Assembly (NCBI RefSeq): GCF_006442965.1
Contig: NZ_VFWX01000002.1
Coordinates: forward strand, 62,001 to 126,000
Source: Mesorhizobium sp. CU3
GTDB lineage: Bacteria; Pseudomonadota; Alphaproteobacteria; Rhizobiales; Rhizobiaceae
Direction of reading: 5' to 3'
Length of the DNA: 64,000 nucleotides
The notes under the pieces are model-generated. The model did no database searches. It was not told the DNA's origin and saw nothing but the letters and a program-made list of their open reading frames with translations. Position 1 is the first letter of the stretch, and each line of letters starts with the position of its first letter. Made by a program: the position numbers and the translations under genes. Positions 1-10,237 of the stretch are shown piece by piece.

Positions 1-211
1 CACAGCGCCGGCAAGATTGTTCGGCCTGCCGGGCGGCACGCTGAAGCCTGGCGCGCCGGCGGATCTGGCAATCGTCGATCTCGACGAACCCTGGATCGTC
101 AGCGAAAGCGGCCTGCACTCGCGCTCTAAGAACACCTGCTTCGAGGGCGCGCGCCTACAAGGCAAGGTTCTGCGGACCATGGTCGCGGGCCGTACAGTGT
201 TTTCCGCATAA
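1..211 (+). CDS. pyrC: Dihydroorotase, C-terminal end (partial)
   Basis: The gene is cut by the left edge; the reading frame runs from base 2 to the TAA at 209-211, giving about 69 C-terminal residues. The tail contains GTLKPGAPADLAIVDLD, then a Ser-Lys-Asn-Thr segment followed by FEG, and ends VLRTMVAGRTVFSA. This is the usual end of class I dihydroorotases and related amidohydrolases, where the final strands return to the small beta-sandwich domain. Dihydroorotase closes carbamoyl-aspartate to dihydroorotate in pyrimidine synthesis. The metal-binding core lies outside the window, so its catalytic state cannot be judged. A PyrC-like inactive paralogue (PyrX) remains possible. Confidence 0.8.
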   Translation, partial: TAPARLFGLPGGTLKPGAPADLAIVDLDEPWIVSESGLHSRSKNTCFEGARLQGKVLRTMVAGRTVFSA

Positions 212-405
212 ACCAATCATCGCTCTATCAGCTACTCCCTGCAGCACACTTCGATGCCAATCATAGAGTTGCTTGGCGAACCCTCTCGACTCTACCATTA
301 TGCCAAGTTGCGGCTTGAGCAGGCCTTGCAAATTATGGTTGCATATATCAGAATACCACTACCTTTGAGCGAGCGGCCAAGGCAACAAGAAGCATGGGGG
401 AGACA

Positions 406-987
406 ATGGGTTACGCGCTGGCACTGATCTTCGGCTATCTGCTGGGCTCGATCCCGTTCGGGCTGTTGATCACCCGCGCGGCCGGGCTTGGCGACGTGCG
501 CAAGATTGGCTCCGGCAATATCGGCGCGACCAATGTCCTGAGGACAGGCAACAAGGGCCTTGCCGCCGCAACGCTGCTGCTCGACGCGCTGAAGGGCACG
601 GCGGCCGCTCTGATCGCCGGCCATTTTTCACCGGACTTCGGCCTATTGGCTGGCTTTGGCGCTTTCCTCGGCCATCTCTTTCCCGTCTGGCTCGGCTTCA
701 AGGGCGGCAAGGGCGTCGCCACCTATCTCGGCGTGCTGATCGGGCTCGCCTGGCAAGGCGCGCTGGTCTTCGCGGTCGTCTGGCTGGCGATCGCGTTCCT
801 GTTCCGCTACTCGTCGCTGGCGGCGCTGATCGCGGCGGTGGCCGTACCGATCGCGCTCTACTTTATCACCACACCTGAGATCGCGGGGCTGTTCGCGGTG
901 ATGAGCTTGATCGTCATCATAAAGCACCACGCCAACATCTCGCGGCTGATGGCCGGCACCGAGGGCAGGATCGGAGCCAAGGGATGA
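406..987 (+). CDS. plsY: Glycerol-3-phosphate acyltransferase PlsY
   Basis: The protein has 193 residues. It is an inner-membrane enzyme that moves the acyl group from acyl-phosphate to the sn-1 position of glycerol-3-phosphate, the first step of phospholipid synthesis. The three PlsY signature loops are visible: GSIPFG near residue 14, [12 protein letters not shown] near 35-46 and GGKGVAT near 103. Five hydrophobic segments alternate with these loops. An ATG at 394 is also in frame, but the ATG at 406 has GGGGGAGA just upstream and is preferred. The stop overlaps the dprA start by four bases (ATGA), so the two are translationally coupled. Confidence 0.95.
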   Translation: MGYALALIFGYLLGSIPFGLLITRAAGLGDVRKIGSGNIGATNVLRTGNKGLAAATLLLDALKGTAAALIAGHFSPDFGLLAGFGAFLGHLFPVWLGFKGGKGVATYLGVLIGLAWQGALVFAVVWLAIAFLFRYSSLAALIAAVAVPIALYFITTPEIAGLFAVMSLIVIIKHHANISRLMAGTEGRIGAKG

Positions 988-2111
988 GCGCGCCGGCTGC
1001 CGGCCCGCGCCTCAGCGACCGGCAGCGTCTTGCCTGGCTTCGCCTGATCCGCACGCCGAATGTCGGCCCGGCCTCGTTCCGCGAGTTGATCAACCGTTTC
1101 GGTTCGGCGGAGGCGGCGTTGGAGATGCTGCCGGAGCTGATGATCTCGGGCGGCGCGAACCGCATCATGCGCATTCCCGCCGTCGCCGAGGCCGAAGCCG
1201 AACTGGAAGCGGCCCGCCGCGCCGGCGCCCGCTTCATCGGCATCGGCGAGGCCGACTATCCGCCGATGCTGAAGCGCATGGACAACCCGCCGCCGCTCAT
1301 CGCCGTGAAAGGCGAAGGCGCAGTGTTCCGCCTGCCGGCGGTGGCCATCGTCGGCGCTCGCAACGCTTCGCTGGCCGGCATCAAGATGGCGCGCATGCTG
1401 GCCGGCGATCTCGGCCGCGAAGGCTACGCCATCGTTTCGGGCCTGGCGCGCGGCATTGACACGTCAGCGCATAAGGGCAGCATCTCGACCGGCACGGTCG
1501 GCGTGCTGGCGGGCGGCCTCGATGTCCCCTACCCGCCCGAAAATGCCGGCCTCAGCGACGAGATCGCCGACCGCGGCGGCGCCGTTGTCTCGGAAATGCC
1601 GTTCGGCTGGCAGCCGCGCGCCCAGGATTTTCCACGTCGCAACCGCCTGGTCGCCGGCCTGGCGCTCGGCCTGATCGTGGTCGAGGCGGCGCAGCGTTCC
1701 GGCTCGCTAATCAGCGCCCGCCTCGCTAACGAAATGGGCCGGCTGGTCTTCGCCGTGCCCGGCTCGCCGCTCGATCCGCGCGCCGCCGGCTGCAACGCGC
1801 TGCTGAAAGACGGCGTCACGCTCGTCACCGAGGCCGCCGACGTGCTCGGCGCCTTGGCGCCGCTTGCCGGCCCCCGCGCTGCCCGCGGCGCGCCGCTGGC
1901 CGAGGCGCCGGACCTCTCAACTATTCCGCCGCCCCGCGAGGATCAGCGCGCCGATGTGCTGGAAGCGCTCGGGCCGACGCCGATCGCGGTCGATGAGATC
2001 ATCCGTCACACCGGCTTGAGCGCCGCGCAGATCTCGATGGTGCTGCTGGAACTCGATATTGCCGGGCGGCTGGAGCGCCACGCCGGCGGGAACGTGTCGC
2101 TGCTTGCGTGA
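984..2111 (+). CDS. dprA: DNA-processing protein DprA
   Basis: The protein has 375 residues. DprA binds incoming single-stranded DNA during transformation and loads RecA on it; it is conserved even in species not known to be competent. An N-terminal SAM-like helical region (about 1-80) is followed by the Rossmann-type DprA/Smf core with [10 protein letters not shown] near residue 117 and the hallmark [15 protein letters not shown] near 150-165. A C-terminal winged helix (about 315-375) carries the [14 protein letters not shown] segment typical of alphaproteobacterial DprA. It overlaps plsY by four bases. The next gene is convergent, so transcription of pyrC-plsY-dprA probably ends around 2112-2137. 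Confidence 0.96.
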   Translation: MSAPAAGPRLSDRQRLAWLRLIRTPNVGPASFRELINRFGSAEAALEMLPELMISGGANRIMRIPAVAEAEAELEAARRAGARFIGIGEADYPPMLKRMDNPPPLIAVKGEGAVFRLPAVAIVGARNASLAGIKMARMLAGDLGREGYAIVSGLARGIDTSAHKGSISTGTVGVLAGGLDVPYPPENAGLSDEIADRGGAVVSEMPFGWQPRAQDFPRRNRLVAGLALGLIVVEAAQRSGSLISARLANEMGRLVFAVPGSPLDPRAAGCNALLKDGVTLVTEAADVLGALAPLAGPRAARGAPLAEAPDLSTIPPPREDQRADVLEALGPTPIAVDEIIRHTGLSAAQISMVLLELDIAGRLERHAGGNVSLLA

Positions 2112-2137
2112 GACGCCGCCGCTCAGTCTGAGACCTG

Positions 2138-3283
2138 CTACCGGAACAGATATTTCGACACTTCCGGATTGCCCCGGCGCCACATCACATTGTCCAGGAA
2201 ATAATGGTGCACGTTGATGAAGATCAGCACGATGAAGAAGAACAGCGAGGATCCAAGCACCTGCTTGTCATAGGGCACCAGGGCGGTCAGCACGAATGGG
2301 ATCAGCCAGAAGCCGAGATAGCCGAGCGCGGCGCCGCCGGCGATGAAGCCCAGCACACGCAGCCGGTAGCGCGGGCCTAGCACCGACAAAATCCTCGGCT
2401 CGGGATCGCTGACAGCATCCTGGCCGTCGCGCTCGACATTGGTCTGGTAGCGCCAGACCACCGCGAGATATTGCAGCGAATGCAGTGCCGGCACGACGAG
2501 CAGCCAGAGCGGGTTGATCCTGGCGATCAGGATCCACAGATAGAGCGAGGCGACATAGGCGATGATGCCGTTATACGGCAGGCCGCCACCATTCTTGCGC
2601 CAGCGATTGCCGAGCATCAGAAGCGTGGCCGCGGTGGATGCGACGGCCGCCACCAGGGCTATGTCGGCGATCCATGACGGCGCGGCGAATGTGTAATATT
2701 GCAGGCCGTAATACTGCCCCTCGGTCACCGCCGTGTTGGTTTGCAGCCAGGCCAGGATCCACACCGCATAGGAGTTGACCAGAAGCACCTTCTTGTCGCG
2801 CCCGTCGAAGAATTTGCGCTTCAGCACGGCATCGACCATTAGCATGCCGTATCCTTGTTTGACGTAGTGCCAGCCGACGAAGAAGAACATCGCATTGGCG
2901 GCAAGTCCGAGCAGCCGCGTGTTCGAGGTCGCTGCGCCATAGGCGAAGAACAGCGCCATGATGACCGGCACGACGATGCCGGCGAACCCGTAGCGAAGCT
3001 GCAGGCTCCGGTCATATCCGTCGCCGCGCAGCTTGCGGCCGAAATTGCGGTAGAAGATCTGGTAGGAATGAGCGAAATGCGGATAGTTCACCGCATAGGC
3101 AACGAGCACCATCGTCGCGGCGAGCGGACCTTCGAAGTCGCGCGGCACCAGGAACAGGATCGGCAGGATCAGGAAAGCGCTACCGCCGAGCATCAGGAAG
3201 TCGGCGACAGGCCCGAAGAGATATTTGCCGGGCGGCGTCGCCGCCTTGGGGGGTGCGGTATCTACCGAAAGGTCAAGTGCCAT
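2138..3283 (-). CDS. Polytopic membrane protein with conserved-looking histidines, function unknown
   Basis: The protein has 381 residues and about nine or ten hydrophobic segments; I do not recognise a named family. Histidines sit at or next to membrane segments: NYPHFAHSYQ (H69, H72), GWHYVKQGYG (H139), PALHSLQYL (H268) and NVHHYFLDNVMWR (H359, H360, with D364). This spacing recalls membrane metalloenzymes that bind iron through histidines inside the bilayer, such as Brp/Blh-type dioxygenases or membrane desaturases, but that is only a resemblance. The N-terminus (about 1-20) is hydrophilic and proline-rich. The gene is convergent with dprA and monocistronic. GAGGGTTCGACC precedes the ATG. 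Confidence 0.7.
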   Translation of the reverse strand: MALDLSVDTAPPKAATPPGKYLFGPVADFLMLGGSAFLILPILFLVPRDFEGPLAATMVLVAYAVNYPHFAHSYQIFYRNFGRKLRGDGYDRSLQLRYGFAGIVVPVIMALFFAYGAATSNTRLLGLAANAMFFFVGWHYVKQGYGMLMVDAVLKRKFFDGRDKKVLLVNSYAVWILAWLQTNTAVTEGQYYGLQYYTFAAPSWIADIALVAAVASTAATLLMLGNRWRKNGGGLPYNGIIAYVASLYLWILIARINPLWLLVVPALHSLQYLAVVWRYQTNVERDGQDAVSDPEPRILSVLGPRYRLRVLGFIAGGAALGYLGFWLIPFVLTALVPYDKQVLGSSLFFFIVLIFINVHHYFLDNVMWRRGNPEVSKYLFR

Positions 3284-3544
3284 GGTCGAACCCTCCCCTT
3301 GAGGAGGTCGATTTTAACTATCGACCAGCCTGCCGACAAGTTGAGGTACCGAACGATCCAGGCCTGAATGGGTCATAAGCACGCGACAGATGCGCTGCCA
3401 CGCGCGATATTTCCGCTTGCAGGCTTATGAGCGCCGAACTTGTGAAAAGCCGAAGGCGTGCACTCCGACGGTTTCTCCAACGCCTGTGGCGCCTTGGCTT
3501 GAGCCGAGCCGCCACAGCGACTGAAGGATCAGCAGTGTTTCTCG

Positions 3545-3727
3545 CTACTCTGTCTTCGGCGGCACTTCTTTCTTGATCTCGGTCGATGTCGCCGTGTCGG
3601 ACTTGTCGACGCTCGCCGTTGTCTGCGTGTCTACCGATGCCTGCACCTTCGAGTGGCCGGGGCATTCCGCAGATGCCGAGGATATGGACAGGCCCAACCC
3701 GGCGGCTAGTGCGAGGAAGGCTTTCAT
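3545..3727 (-). CDS. Small secreted protein of unknown function
   Basis: The product has 60 residues. The start at 3727 is chosen because GGAGGAGACG lies directly upstream of the ATG. Residues 1-20 form a signal peptide ending ASA, so the mature periplasmic form would have about 40 residues beginning ECPGHSKVQ. The mature part is polar and rich in Thr, Ser, Asp and Lys, with a single Cys near its N-terminus and no recognisable fold. The sequence upstream of the start (3728-3860) stays open in frame but has poor coding character and no ribosome site. The function is unknown. Exported proteins this short are common next to tRNA genes in rhizobia, but no family is claimed. Confidence 0.6.
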   Translation of the reverse strand: MKAFLALAAGLGLSISSASAECPGHSKVQASVDTQTTASVDKSDTATSTEIKKEVPPKTE

Positions 3728-3880
3728 CGTCTCCTCCTTGTTCGCCTCACTGACGCAACGTAACCCACCTGCGGCGGACCACAAAATCACTTTAATCGCC
3801 TCCTCGATACCGTCGGCCGACTGCACACGGAAACGATTAGCAATTGCTCGCAATGCAAATAATTGATTTTATTGATTTCT

Positions 3881-3956
3881 TGGTGAGCGCGATGGGATTC
3901 GAACCCATGACCTACTGATTAAAAGTCAGTTGCTCTACCGGCTGAGCTACGCGCTC
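3881..3956 (-). tRNA. tRNA-Lys (anticodon TTT)
   Basis: The minus strand folds into a full cloverleaf. The acceptor arm GAGCGCG pairs with CGCGCTC. The D-arm reads AGCTCAGCCGGTAGAGC, the anticodon stem ACTGA/TCAGT encloses the loop CTTTTAA with anticodon TTT, and the T-arm is GGGTTCGAATCCC. The 3' CCA is encoded in the genome (TGG at 3881-3883). Length is 76 nt with no intron. It stands alone between a small secreted-protein gene and a BA14K gene. tRNA-Lys is a potential integration site, but no duplicated 3' end or integrase was found nearby. Confidence 0.97.
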
Positions 3957-4247
3957 CCGCGGGCTCATGAATGCCGCCCTCGAAATTGCGCGGAACATAG
4001 GGAGAGTGCCGCGGCGGGTCAACCGGAAAAAGCGGGCTTTGAGGCTTGGCTTTTCCCGCGCATCTGCGCTGCTCCCACTGTGAAGCTCGCCGCCTGCGCG
4101 GCAGATCAATCCTGCTGCGCCAAACGAGATTACCCGGCCGGAAGAACATTACAAATCAGCAACTTGGGAGTTCGCCAGGAACCATTGCCCAGTCTCCTCG
4201 TTTCCCCATCACCAAGGGACGCCTAACCACCCCTTAAGGAGATACAA

Positions 4248-4715
4248 ATGAAAAAGATCGTCTCAGGCTTGCTTGCCGCCACCTTGTCGGTTTCGTTCGC
4301 GGCGGCCGCCGCGGTGCCTGCCAATGCCGCTCAGGTGTTTGTCCCGCAGGCATCGTCCGCCTCGCCTGACATCCAGAATGTCGAGGCCCGCAACGGCGAT
4401 GTCCAATGGAAACATCGCAATTGGCGCGGCGGCCAGCGCTTCTCGCGAAACGACGGCGCCTTCTGGAATGGTCATCGCGGCTACCGCGAATACCGCCACG
4501 GCTATCGTCGGCACGGCGAGTACTGGTTCCCGCTTGCCGCTTTCGCCACCGGCGCGCTGATCACCGGCGCGATCGTCAACAGCGAGAACAACCGGGTTTA
4601 CCGCGGCGATTCGCATGTCCAGTGGTGCTATGATCGCTACCGCTCGTACCGCGCCTCGGACAACACCTTCCAGCCCTACAACGGCCCGCGTCAGCAGTGC
4701 ATGTCGCCCTACTGA
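4248..4715 (+). CDS. BA14K-family exported protein
   Basis: The protein has 155 residues with a signal peptide of about 27 residues ending PANA. The last 35 residues follow the BA14K (lectin-like, first described as a Brucella antigen) pattern: [19 protein letters not shown], then [10 protein letters not shown] and a final SPY, with two cysteines that could form a disulfide. A basic, aromatic-rich stretch ([19 protein letters not shown], about 82-100) precedes one hydrophobic segment ([15 protein letters not shown], about 103-117). The family is restricted to Hyphomicrobiales and is envelope-associated; the molecular role is not settled. AAGGAGATACAA precedes the ATG. A strong terminator follows at 4748-4775. 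Confidence 0.88.
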   Translation: MKKIVSGLLAATLSVSFAAAAAVPANAAQVFVPQASSASPDIQNVEARNGDVQWKHRNWRGGQRFSRNDGAFWNGHRGYREYRHGYRRHGEYWFPLAAFATGALITGAIVNSENNRVYRGDSHVQWCYDRYRSYRASDNTFQPYNGPRQQCMSPY

Positions 4716-4747
4716 CGGCCTCCAGTCAGTAAACAGGGTCGTTGACG

Positions 4748-4775
4748 GAGCCCGTGCCTCGAGAGGCACGGGCTC
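4748..4775 (+). terminator. Intrinsic terminator after the BA14K gene
   Basis: A perfect 13-bp inverted repeat, GAGCCCGTGCCTC and GAGGCACGGGCTC, is separated by two bases and followed on the plus strand by TCTCTTTGCT. It lies between the convergent BA14K gene and glpK. The T-rich tail points to termination of plus-strand transcripts; the minus side has no T-run, but the hairpin could still protect the 3' end of the glp mRNA. Confidence 0.8.
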
Positions 4776-4783
4776 TCTCTTTG

Positions 4784-6277
4784 CTAATTGGTACTGAGCG
4801 TCCTGCGCACCGCATCGCGCCATCCGGCGAGCTTCGCCGAGCGCGTCCTGGCATCCATCTCCGGCTTGAAGCGCCGCTCGAGCGCCCAGCTCTTGGCGAA
4901 GTCCTTCGCCTTCGGCCACACGCCGGCCTTCGATCCGGCAAGCCAGGCAGCGCCCAGCGCCGTCGTCTCCAGAATCGTCGGGCGATCGACTGGCGCGTCG
5001 AGAATGTCGGCCAGCCGCTGCATGGTCCAGTCGGAGGCCACCATGCCGCCGTCGACGCGAAGCACAGTCTTGGCGGATGCCCCCTTCCAGTCCTTGCGCA
5101 TGGCGTCGAGCAGGTCGCGTGTCTGGTAGGCGACGGATTCCAGCGCCGCGCGGGCGAACTCCGCCGGGCCGGAATTGCGAGTCAGCCCATAGATCGCGCC
5201 GCGCGCCTCCGCATCCCAGTGCGGAGCACCCAACCCAACGAAAGCTGGCACCAGATAAACGCTCTGAGCCGGATCCGCCTCGGCGGCCAGCGTGCCGCTA
5301 TGCTCGGCCCTGCCGATCACCTTGATGCCGTCGCGCAGCCATTGCACGGCGGCGCCCGCGATGAAGATCGAGCCTTCCAGCGCGTAGGTGGTCTTGCCGT
5401 TCAGCCGGTAGGCGATGGTGGTGAGCAGCCGGTTCTTCGAGCGCACCAGATCCGCGCCGGTGTTGAGCAGCGCGAAGCAGCCTGTGCCGTAGGTCGACTT
5501 CATCATGCCCGGCTCGAAACAGGCCTGGCCGATGGTCGCCGCGTGCTGGTCTCCGGCGACGCCGAGGATTCTTATCTCAGCGCCGAACAGGCTTTTCTCG
5601 GTGACCCCATAGTCGTCGGCGCAGTCCTTCACCTGCGGCAACAGCGCGGCCGGGATGCGCAGGATCGAAAGCAGTTCGTCGTCCCAGACATTCTTCTCGA
5701 TGTTGTAGACCAGCGTGCGCGAGGCGTTGGTTGCATCGGTGGCGTGAACCTTGCCGCCGGTCAGCCGCCAGATCAGGAAACTGTCGATGGTGCCGGCGAG
5801 CAACTCGCCCTTCTCGGCGCGTTTTCTGGCGCCCTTCACCTTATCCAGCAGCCAGGCGATCTTGGTGCCGGAGAAATAGGGATCGAGCAGCAGGCCGGTC
5901 TTCTTCGTGAATGTCTTCTCCAGCCCCTGCTTCTTGAGCTTTTGGCAAAGCGGCGCCGTGCGCCTATCCTGCCAGACGATCGCATTGTCGATCGGCTTGC
6001 CGGTCGCCTTGTCCCAGATGACGACCGTCTCGCGCTGATTGGTGATGCCGATCGACTCGACGTCCGAAGCCGAACGGCCAGCGGCTTTCAACGCGGATTT
6101 CACCGTGGCGAGAACGCTCGCCCAGATGTCTTCCGGATCATGCTCGACCCAGCCGGAGGCCGGATAATGCTGCGCGAACTCCTGCTGTCCAGTGCCGGCG
6201 ACTTTCATCTTGTCGTCGAACAGGATTGCCCGGGTCGATGTCGTGCCCTGGTCGATCGCCAGCACAAATCCGCTCAT
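4784..6277 (-). CDS. glpK: Glycerol kinase
   Basis: The protein has 497 residues, the normal FGGY-kinase length. It phosphorylates glycerol to glycerol-3-phosphate with ATP in the cytoplasm. The N-terminal phosphate loop [16 protein letters not shown] (about 6-21), the glycerol-binding segment IVWQDRRTA (about 99-107), and [10 protein letters not shown] with [12 protein letters not shown] (about 243-270) are all present. The second domain has [15 protein letters not shown] (about 404-418). AGGAGGAAGCGG precedes the ATG at 6277. It is the last gene of the minus-strand glycerol locus and follows the binding-protein gene after an 86-bp spacer with two stem-loops. The product feeds GlpD, encoded upstream in the same locus. 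Confidence 0.98.
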   Translation of the reverse strand: MSGFVLAIDQGTTSTRAILFDDKMKVAGTGQQEFAQHYPASGWVEHDPEDIWASVLATVKSALKAAGRSASDVESIGITNQRETVVIWDKATGKPIDNAIVWQDRRTAPLCQKLKKQGLEKTFTKKTGLLLDPYFSGTKIAWLLDKVKGARKRAEKGELLAGTIDSFLIWRLTGGKVHATDATNASRTLVYNIEKNVWDDELLSILRIPAALLPQVKDCADDYGVTEKSLFGAEIRILGVAGDQHAATIGQACFEPGMMKSTYGTGCFALLNTGADLVRSKNRLLTTIAYRLNGKTTYALEGSIFIAGAAVQWLRDGIKVIGRAEHSGTLAAEADPAQSVYLVPAFVGLGAPHWDAEARGAIYGLTRNSGPAEFARAALESVAYQTRDLLDAMRKDWKGASAKTVLRVDGGMVASDWTMQRLADILDAPVDRPTILETTALGAAWLAGSKAGVWPKAKDFAKSWALERRFKPEMDARTRSAKLAGWRDAVRRTLSTN

Positions 6278-6298
6278 TCCGCTTCCTCCTCATGCAAC

Positions 6299-6354
6299 AG
6301 GGGAGGCGGCAAGCCGCCTCCCCTGCATTTCCTACATGGGCGCGTACGCCCATG
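6299..6354 (-). other. Two intercistronic stem-loops between glpV and glpK
   Basis: Reading down the minus strand after the glpV stop there are two perfect palindromes: CATGGGCG-TAC-CGCCCATG-type at 6335-6354, then AGGGGAGGCGG-CTTG-CCGCCTCCCCT at 6299-6324. Neither is followed by a T-run. The glpK ribosome site lies immediately downstream. They resemble mRNA-stabilising or partially terminating hairpins that raise the level of a binding-protein message relative to downstream genes. This is inferred from position only. Confidence 0.6.
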
Positions 6355-6363
6355 TCATCCGAG

Positions 6364-8091
6364 TTACTTCTGCCAGCTCTTGACCAGCTCGTCATAGTTG
6401 ACGGTGATCGGCTTTTCCTTCTCGTTCTCGATCTTGAGCTGCGGCGCGAGATTGCCCTTCTTGACCGCGTCGGCGTTCCAGAAGGCGAGGTCATGCTCTT
6501 CGGCCATCTTCGGGCCGATATCGCCCTGGACGCCCGACTTCTCGATGCGGGTCATGACCTTTTCCTGCTCGGCGCAGAGCGAGTCCATCGCTTCCTGCGC
6601 CGTCTTGGCGCCGGACGAGGCATCGCCGATCGCCTGCCACCAGAGCTGTGCCAGCTTCGGATAGTCAGGCACGTTGGTGCCGGTCGGCGACCACTGGATA
6701 CGGGCCGGCGAGCGGTAGAACTCGATCAGGCCGCCGAGCTTCGGCGCACGTTCGGTGAAGCTCTTGTCGTGGATCGTGCTCTCGCGGATGAAGGTCAGGC
6801 CGACATGGCTCTTCTTGACGTCGACCGTCTTCGAGGTGACGAACTGCGCGTAAAGCCAAGCGGCCTTGGCGCGGTCGGTCGGGGTCGACTTCATCAGCGT
6901 CCAGGAACCCACGTCCTGATAGCCGAGCTTCATGCCGTCCTTCCAGTAGACACCATGCGGCGACGGCGCCATGCGCCACTTCGGCGTGCCGTCGTCGTTC
7001 ATCACTGCTTTCGCACCCTCATTGACCATCGAAGCGGTGAAGGCGGTGTACCAGAAGATCTGCTGCGCGACCGCACCTTGCGCCGGCACCGGGCCGGATT
7101 CGGAGAAGGTCATGCCCTGGGCTTCGGCCGGAGCGTAGGCCTTCAGCCAGTCGAGATACTTCTGGATCGAGTAGACGGCTGCCGGGCCATTGGTGTCGCC
7201 GCCGCGCGCCGTGCAGGAGCCGACCGGCCGCGAATTCTCGTCGACCTTGATGCCCCATTCATCGACGGGCAAGCCGTTCGGGATGCCCTTGTCGCCATTG
7301 CCGGCCATCGACAGCCAAGCATCGGTGAATCGCCAGCCGAGCGACGGGTCCTTCTTGCCGTAGTCCATGTGGCCATAGACCTTCTTGCCGTCGATCTCGC
7401 GGCCGGTGAAGAATTCGGCGATGTCCTCATAGGCCGACCAGTTGACCGGCACGCCGAGGTCGTAGCCGTATTTGGCCTTGAAGTCGGCCTTGTTCTTCTC
7501 GTCGTTGAACCAGTCGTAGCGGAACCAGTAGAGGTTCGCGAACTGCTGGTCGGGGAGCTGATAGAGCTTCTTGTCCGGCGCGGTCGTGAAGGAGGTGCCG
7601 ATGAAGTCCTTGAGGTCGAGGTTCGGGTTGGTGACGTCCTTGCCGTCGCCTTCCATCCAGTCGGTCAGGTTGCGTACCTGCTGGTAGCGCCAGTGCGTGC
7701 CGATCAGGTCGGAATCGTTGACCCAGCCGTCATAGAGGTTCTGGCCGGTCTGCATCTGGGTCTGGATCTTCTCGACGACGTCGCCTTCCTGGATGACGTC
7801 ATGCGTGATCTTGATGCCGGTGATTGCCGTGAAGGCCGGCGCCAGCACCTGCGATTCATACTGGTGCGTTGCGATGGTTTCGGAGACGACCTTGATGTCC
7901 ATGCCGGCGAACGGCTTGGCAGCGTCGATGAACCACTGCATTTCCTTTTCCTGGTCGGCGCGCGAAAGCGTCGACAGAGGGCCTATCTCCTTGTCCAGAA
8001 AGGCTTTTGCCTCGTCCATACCGGCATAGGCATGGCCCGCGCCGATGAGCAGCACGAGGGCGGTCGTCGATGTTAGAAATTGCCGTCGCAT
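6364..8091 (-). CDS. glpV: Glycerol ABC transporter substrate-binding protein
   Basis: The protein has 575 residues with a signal peptide MRRQFLTSTTALVLLIGAGHAYA (cleavage after about residue 23 written here only as the hydrophobic N-terminus). It captures the substrate in the periplasm for the GlpPQ/GlpST importer. The length well exceeds the 400-450 residues usual for carbohydrate-binding proteins, which is characteristic of this glycerol-specific group. The body is aromatic-rich, for example NLYWFRYDWFNDE and YSAYEDIAEFF-like segments. The start at 8091 has GGAGGAGACACT before the ATG; the frame stays open further upstream to about 8430 but overlaps glpU there and lacks signals. Substrate assignment comes from the complete neighbouring locus. 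Confidence 0.92.
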   Translation of the reverse strand: MRRQFLTSTTALVLLIGAGHAYAGMDEAKAFLDKEIGPLSTLSRADQEKEMQWFIDAAKPFAGMDIKVVSETIATHQYESQVLAPAFTAITGIKITHDVIQEGDVVEKIQTQMQTGQNLYDGWVNDSDLIGTHWRYQQVRNLTDWMEGDGKDVTNPNLDLKDFIGTSFTTAPDKKLYQLPDQQFANLYWFRYDWFNDEKNKADFKAKYGYDLGVPVNWSAYEDIAEFFTGREIDGKKVYGHMDYGKKDPSLGWRFTDAWLSMAGNGDKGIPNGLPVDEWGIKVDENSRPVGSCTARGGDTNGPAAVYSIQKYLDWLKAYAPAEAQGMTFSESGPVPAQGAVAQQIFWYTAFTASMVNEGAKAVMNDDGTPKWRMAPSPHGVYWKDGMKLGYQDVGSWTLMKSTPTDRAKAAWLYAQFVTSKTVDVKKSHVGLTFIRESTIHDKSFTERAPKLGGLIEFYRSPARIQWSPTGTNVPDYPKLAQLWWQAIGDASSGAKTAQEAMDSLCAEQEKVMTRIEKSGVQGDIGPKMAEEHDLAFWNADAVKKGNLAPQLKIENEKEKPITVNYDELVKSWQK

Positions 8092-8168
8092 AGTGTCTCC
8101 TCCAATTGAGTTTACAGTTCCGAACTGGTGCGGCCAGCCTTCCACGCGGCCGCACCAGCATTCCCCCT

Positions 8169-8456
8169 CTATACGTATCGGAACACGCCTATGGCGTAGA
8201 CCACGGAGAGAGCGAGAGCCCACCACAGGTTGGGTCCGACGAGACCCAGCCAAGCGAGATGGATAAAGGCGCTGCCAAGCAGCGAAACGAAAAGGCGGTC
8301 GCCGCGCGTCGTCTCGAAGCGCAGCACGCCGACGCGCGGATTGCCGCCGGGCGAGACATATTCCCAAAAACCCATGCCGCAGAGCATCAGCGCAATCACG
8401 ATGAAGAAGGCGGCCGTCGGCCACGTCCACGCCATCCAGGAGAAGTCGAGATTCAT
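8169..8456 (-). CDS. glpU: Small membrane protein of the glycerol transporter (DUF2160)
   Basis: The protein has 95 residues and two or three transmembrane segments (about 10-30, 57-73 and 76-93), with a conserved-looking loop FWEYVSPGGNPRVGVLRFETTRGDR between the first two. It matches the DUF2160 protein encoded in rhizobial glycerol loci between the permease and binding-protein genes and named GlpU in Rhizobium leguminosarum. Its role in the transporter is not established. It starts two bases after the glpQ stop, with AGGGTGTGACC before the ATG, so the two are translationally coupled. A 77-bp spacer separates it from glpV. Confidence 0.88.
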   Translation of the reverse strand: MNLDFSWMAWTWPTAAFFIVIALMLCGMGFWEYVSPGGNPRVGVLRFETTRGDRLFVSLLGSAFIHLAWLGLVGPNLWWALALSVVYAIGVFRYV

Positions 8457-8458
8457 GG

Positions 8459-9367
<909 letters not shown>

Positions 9368-9370
9368 CTC

Positions 9371-10237
9371 TCAGCGCTCCGCGTCGTAGTTGGTCATCAC
9401 GGTGTAGAACACCCACGACAACAACAGGATGATGAGGAAGTAGACCAGCGACATCGCCGCCGCCGGGCCGAGGTCGAACTGCCCGAGCGCGGTCTTTACG
9501 AGGTCGATCGACAGGAAGGTCGTCGAATTGCCGGGACCGCCGCCGGTGACGACGAAGGGCTCGGTGTAGATCATGAATGAGTCCATGAAGCGCAGAAGCA
9601 CGGCGATCAGAAGCACGCGCTGCATCTTCGGCAGCTGGATGTAGCGGAACACTGCCCAGCGCGAGGCGCCGTCGATCTTGGCTGCCTGGTAGAACGCGTC
9701 CGGGATCGAGACCAGGCCGGCATAGCAGAGCAGCACGACCAGGCTGGTCCAGTGCCAGACATCCATGATGATGACGGTGACCCAGGCGTCGAACGGATCT
9801 TGGACATAGTTGTAGTCGAGGCCAAGCGCATTGACGTAGTAGCCGAGCAGGCCGATGTCGTTACGGCCGAAGACCTGCCAGATCGTACCGACGACGTTCC
9901 ACGGGATCAAAAGCGGCAGCGCCATCAGCACCAGGCAGACAGGCACGCCCCAGCCCTTCTTCGGCATGTTGAGCGCGATGAAGATGCCGAGCGGCACTTC
10001 GATGGCGAGAATGATGAAGGAGAAGATCAGGTTGCGCACCATCGCTTCCCAGAAGCGGTCGGATGCGAGCAGCTCCTCGAACCACTCGGTGCCGGCCCAG
10101 AAGAAGACGTTGTTGCCGAACGTATCCTGCACCGAATAGTTGACGACGGTCATCAGCGGGATGACGGCCGAGAACGCCACCAGCACCAGGACCGGCAGGA
10201 CAAGGAACCAGGCCTTGTTGTTCCAGGTCTTTTCCAT
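9371..10237 (-). CDS. glpP: Glycerol ABC transporter permease GlpP
   Basis: The protein has 288 residues with six transmembrane helices, a MalF-type inner-membrane permease. The EAA loop reads AGLVSIPDAFYQAAKIDGAS (about 173-192). With GlpQ it forms the channel of the glycerol importer. Its ATG abuts the glpT stop codon with no intervening base, so translation is coupled. Sequence features common to sugar permeases alone would not reveal the substrate; glycerol is inferred from glpK, glpD and glpR in the same locus. Confidence 0.93.
   Translation of the reverse strand: MEKTWNNKAWFLVLPVLVLVAFSAVIPLMTVVNYSVQDTFGNNVFFWAGTEWFEELLASDRFWEAMVRNLIFSFIILAIEVPLGIFIALNMPKKGWGVPVCLVLMALPLLIPWNVVGTIWQVFGRNDIGLLGYYVNALGLDYNYVQDPFDAWVTVIIMDVWHWTSLVVLLCYAGLVSIPDAFYQAAKIDGASRWAVFRYIQLPKMQRVLLIAVLLRFMDSFMIYTEPFVVTGGGPGNSTTFLSIDLVKTALGQFDLGPAAAMSLVYFLIILLLSWVFYTVMTNYDAER

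Noticed and set aside
3881-4247. Genomic island insertion at tRNA-Lys
   Set aside because: No integrase, no repeated tRNA 3' end and no change in base composition around it.
4742-6397. 551-codon open frame on the plus strand opposite glpK
   Set aside because: It is the mirror frame of a GC-rich gene. It has no ribosome site and no recognisable protein, whereas the minus strand gives an intact glycerol kinase.
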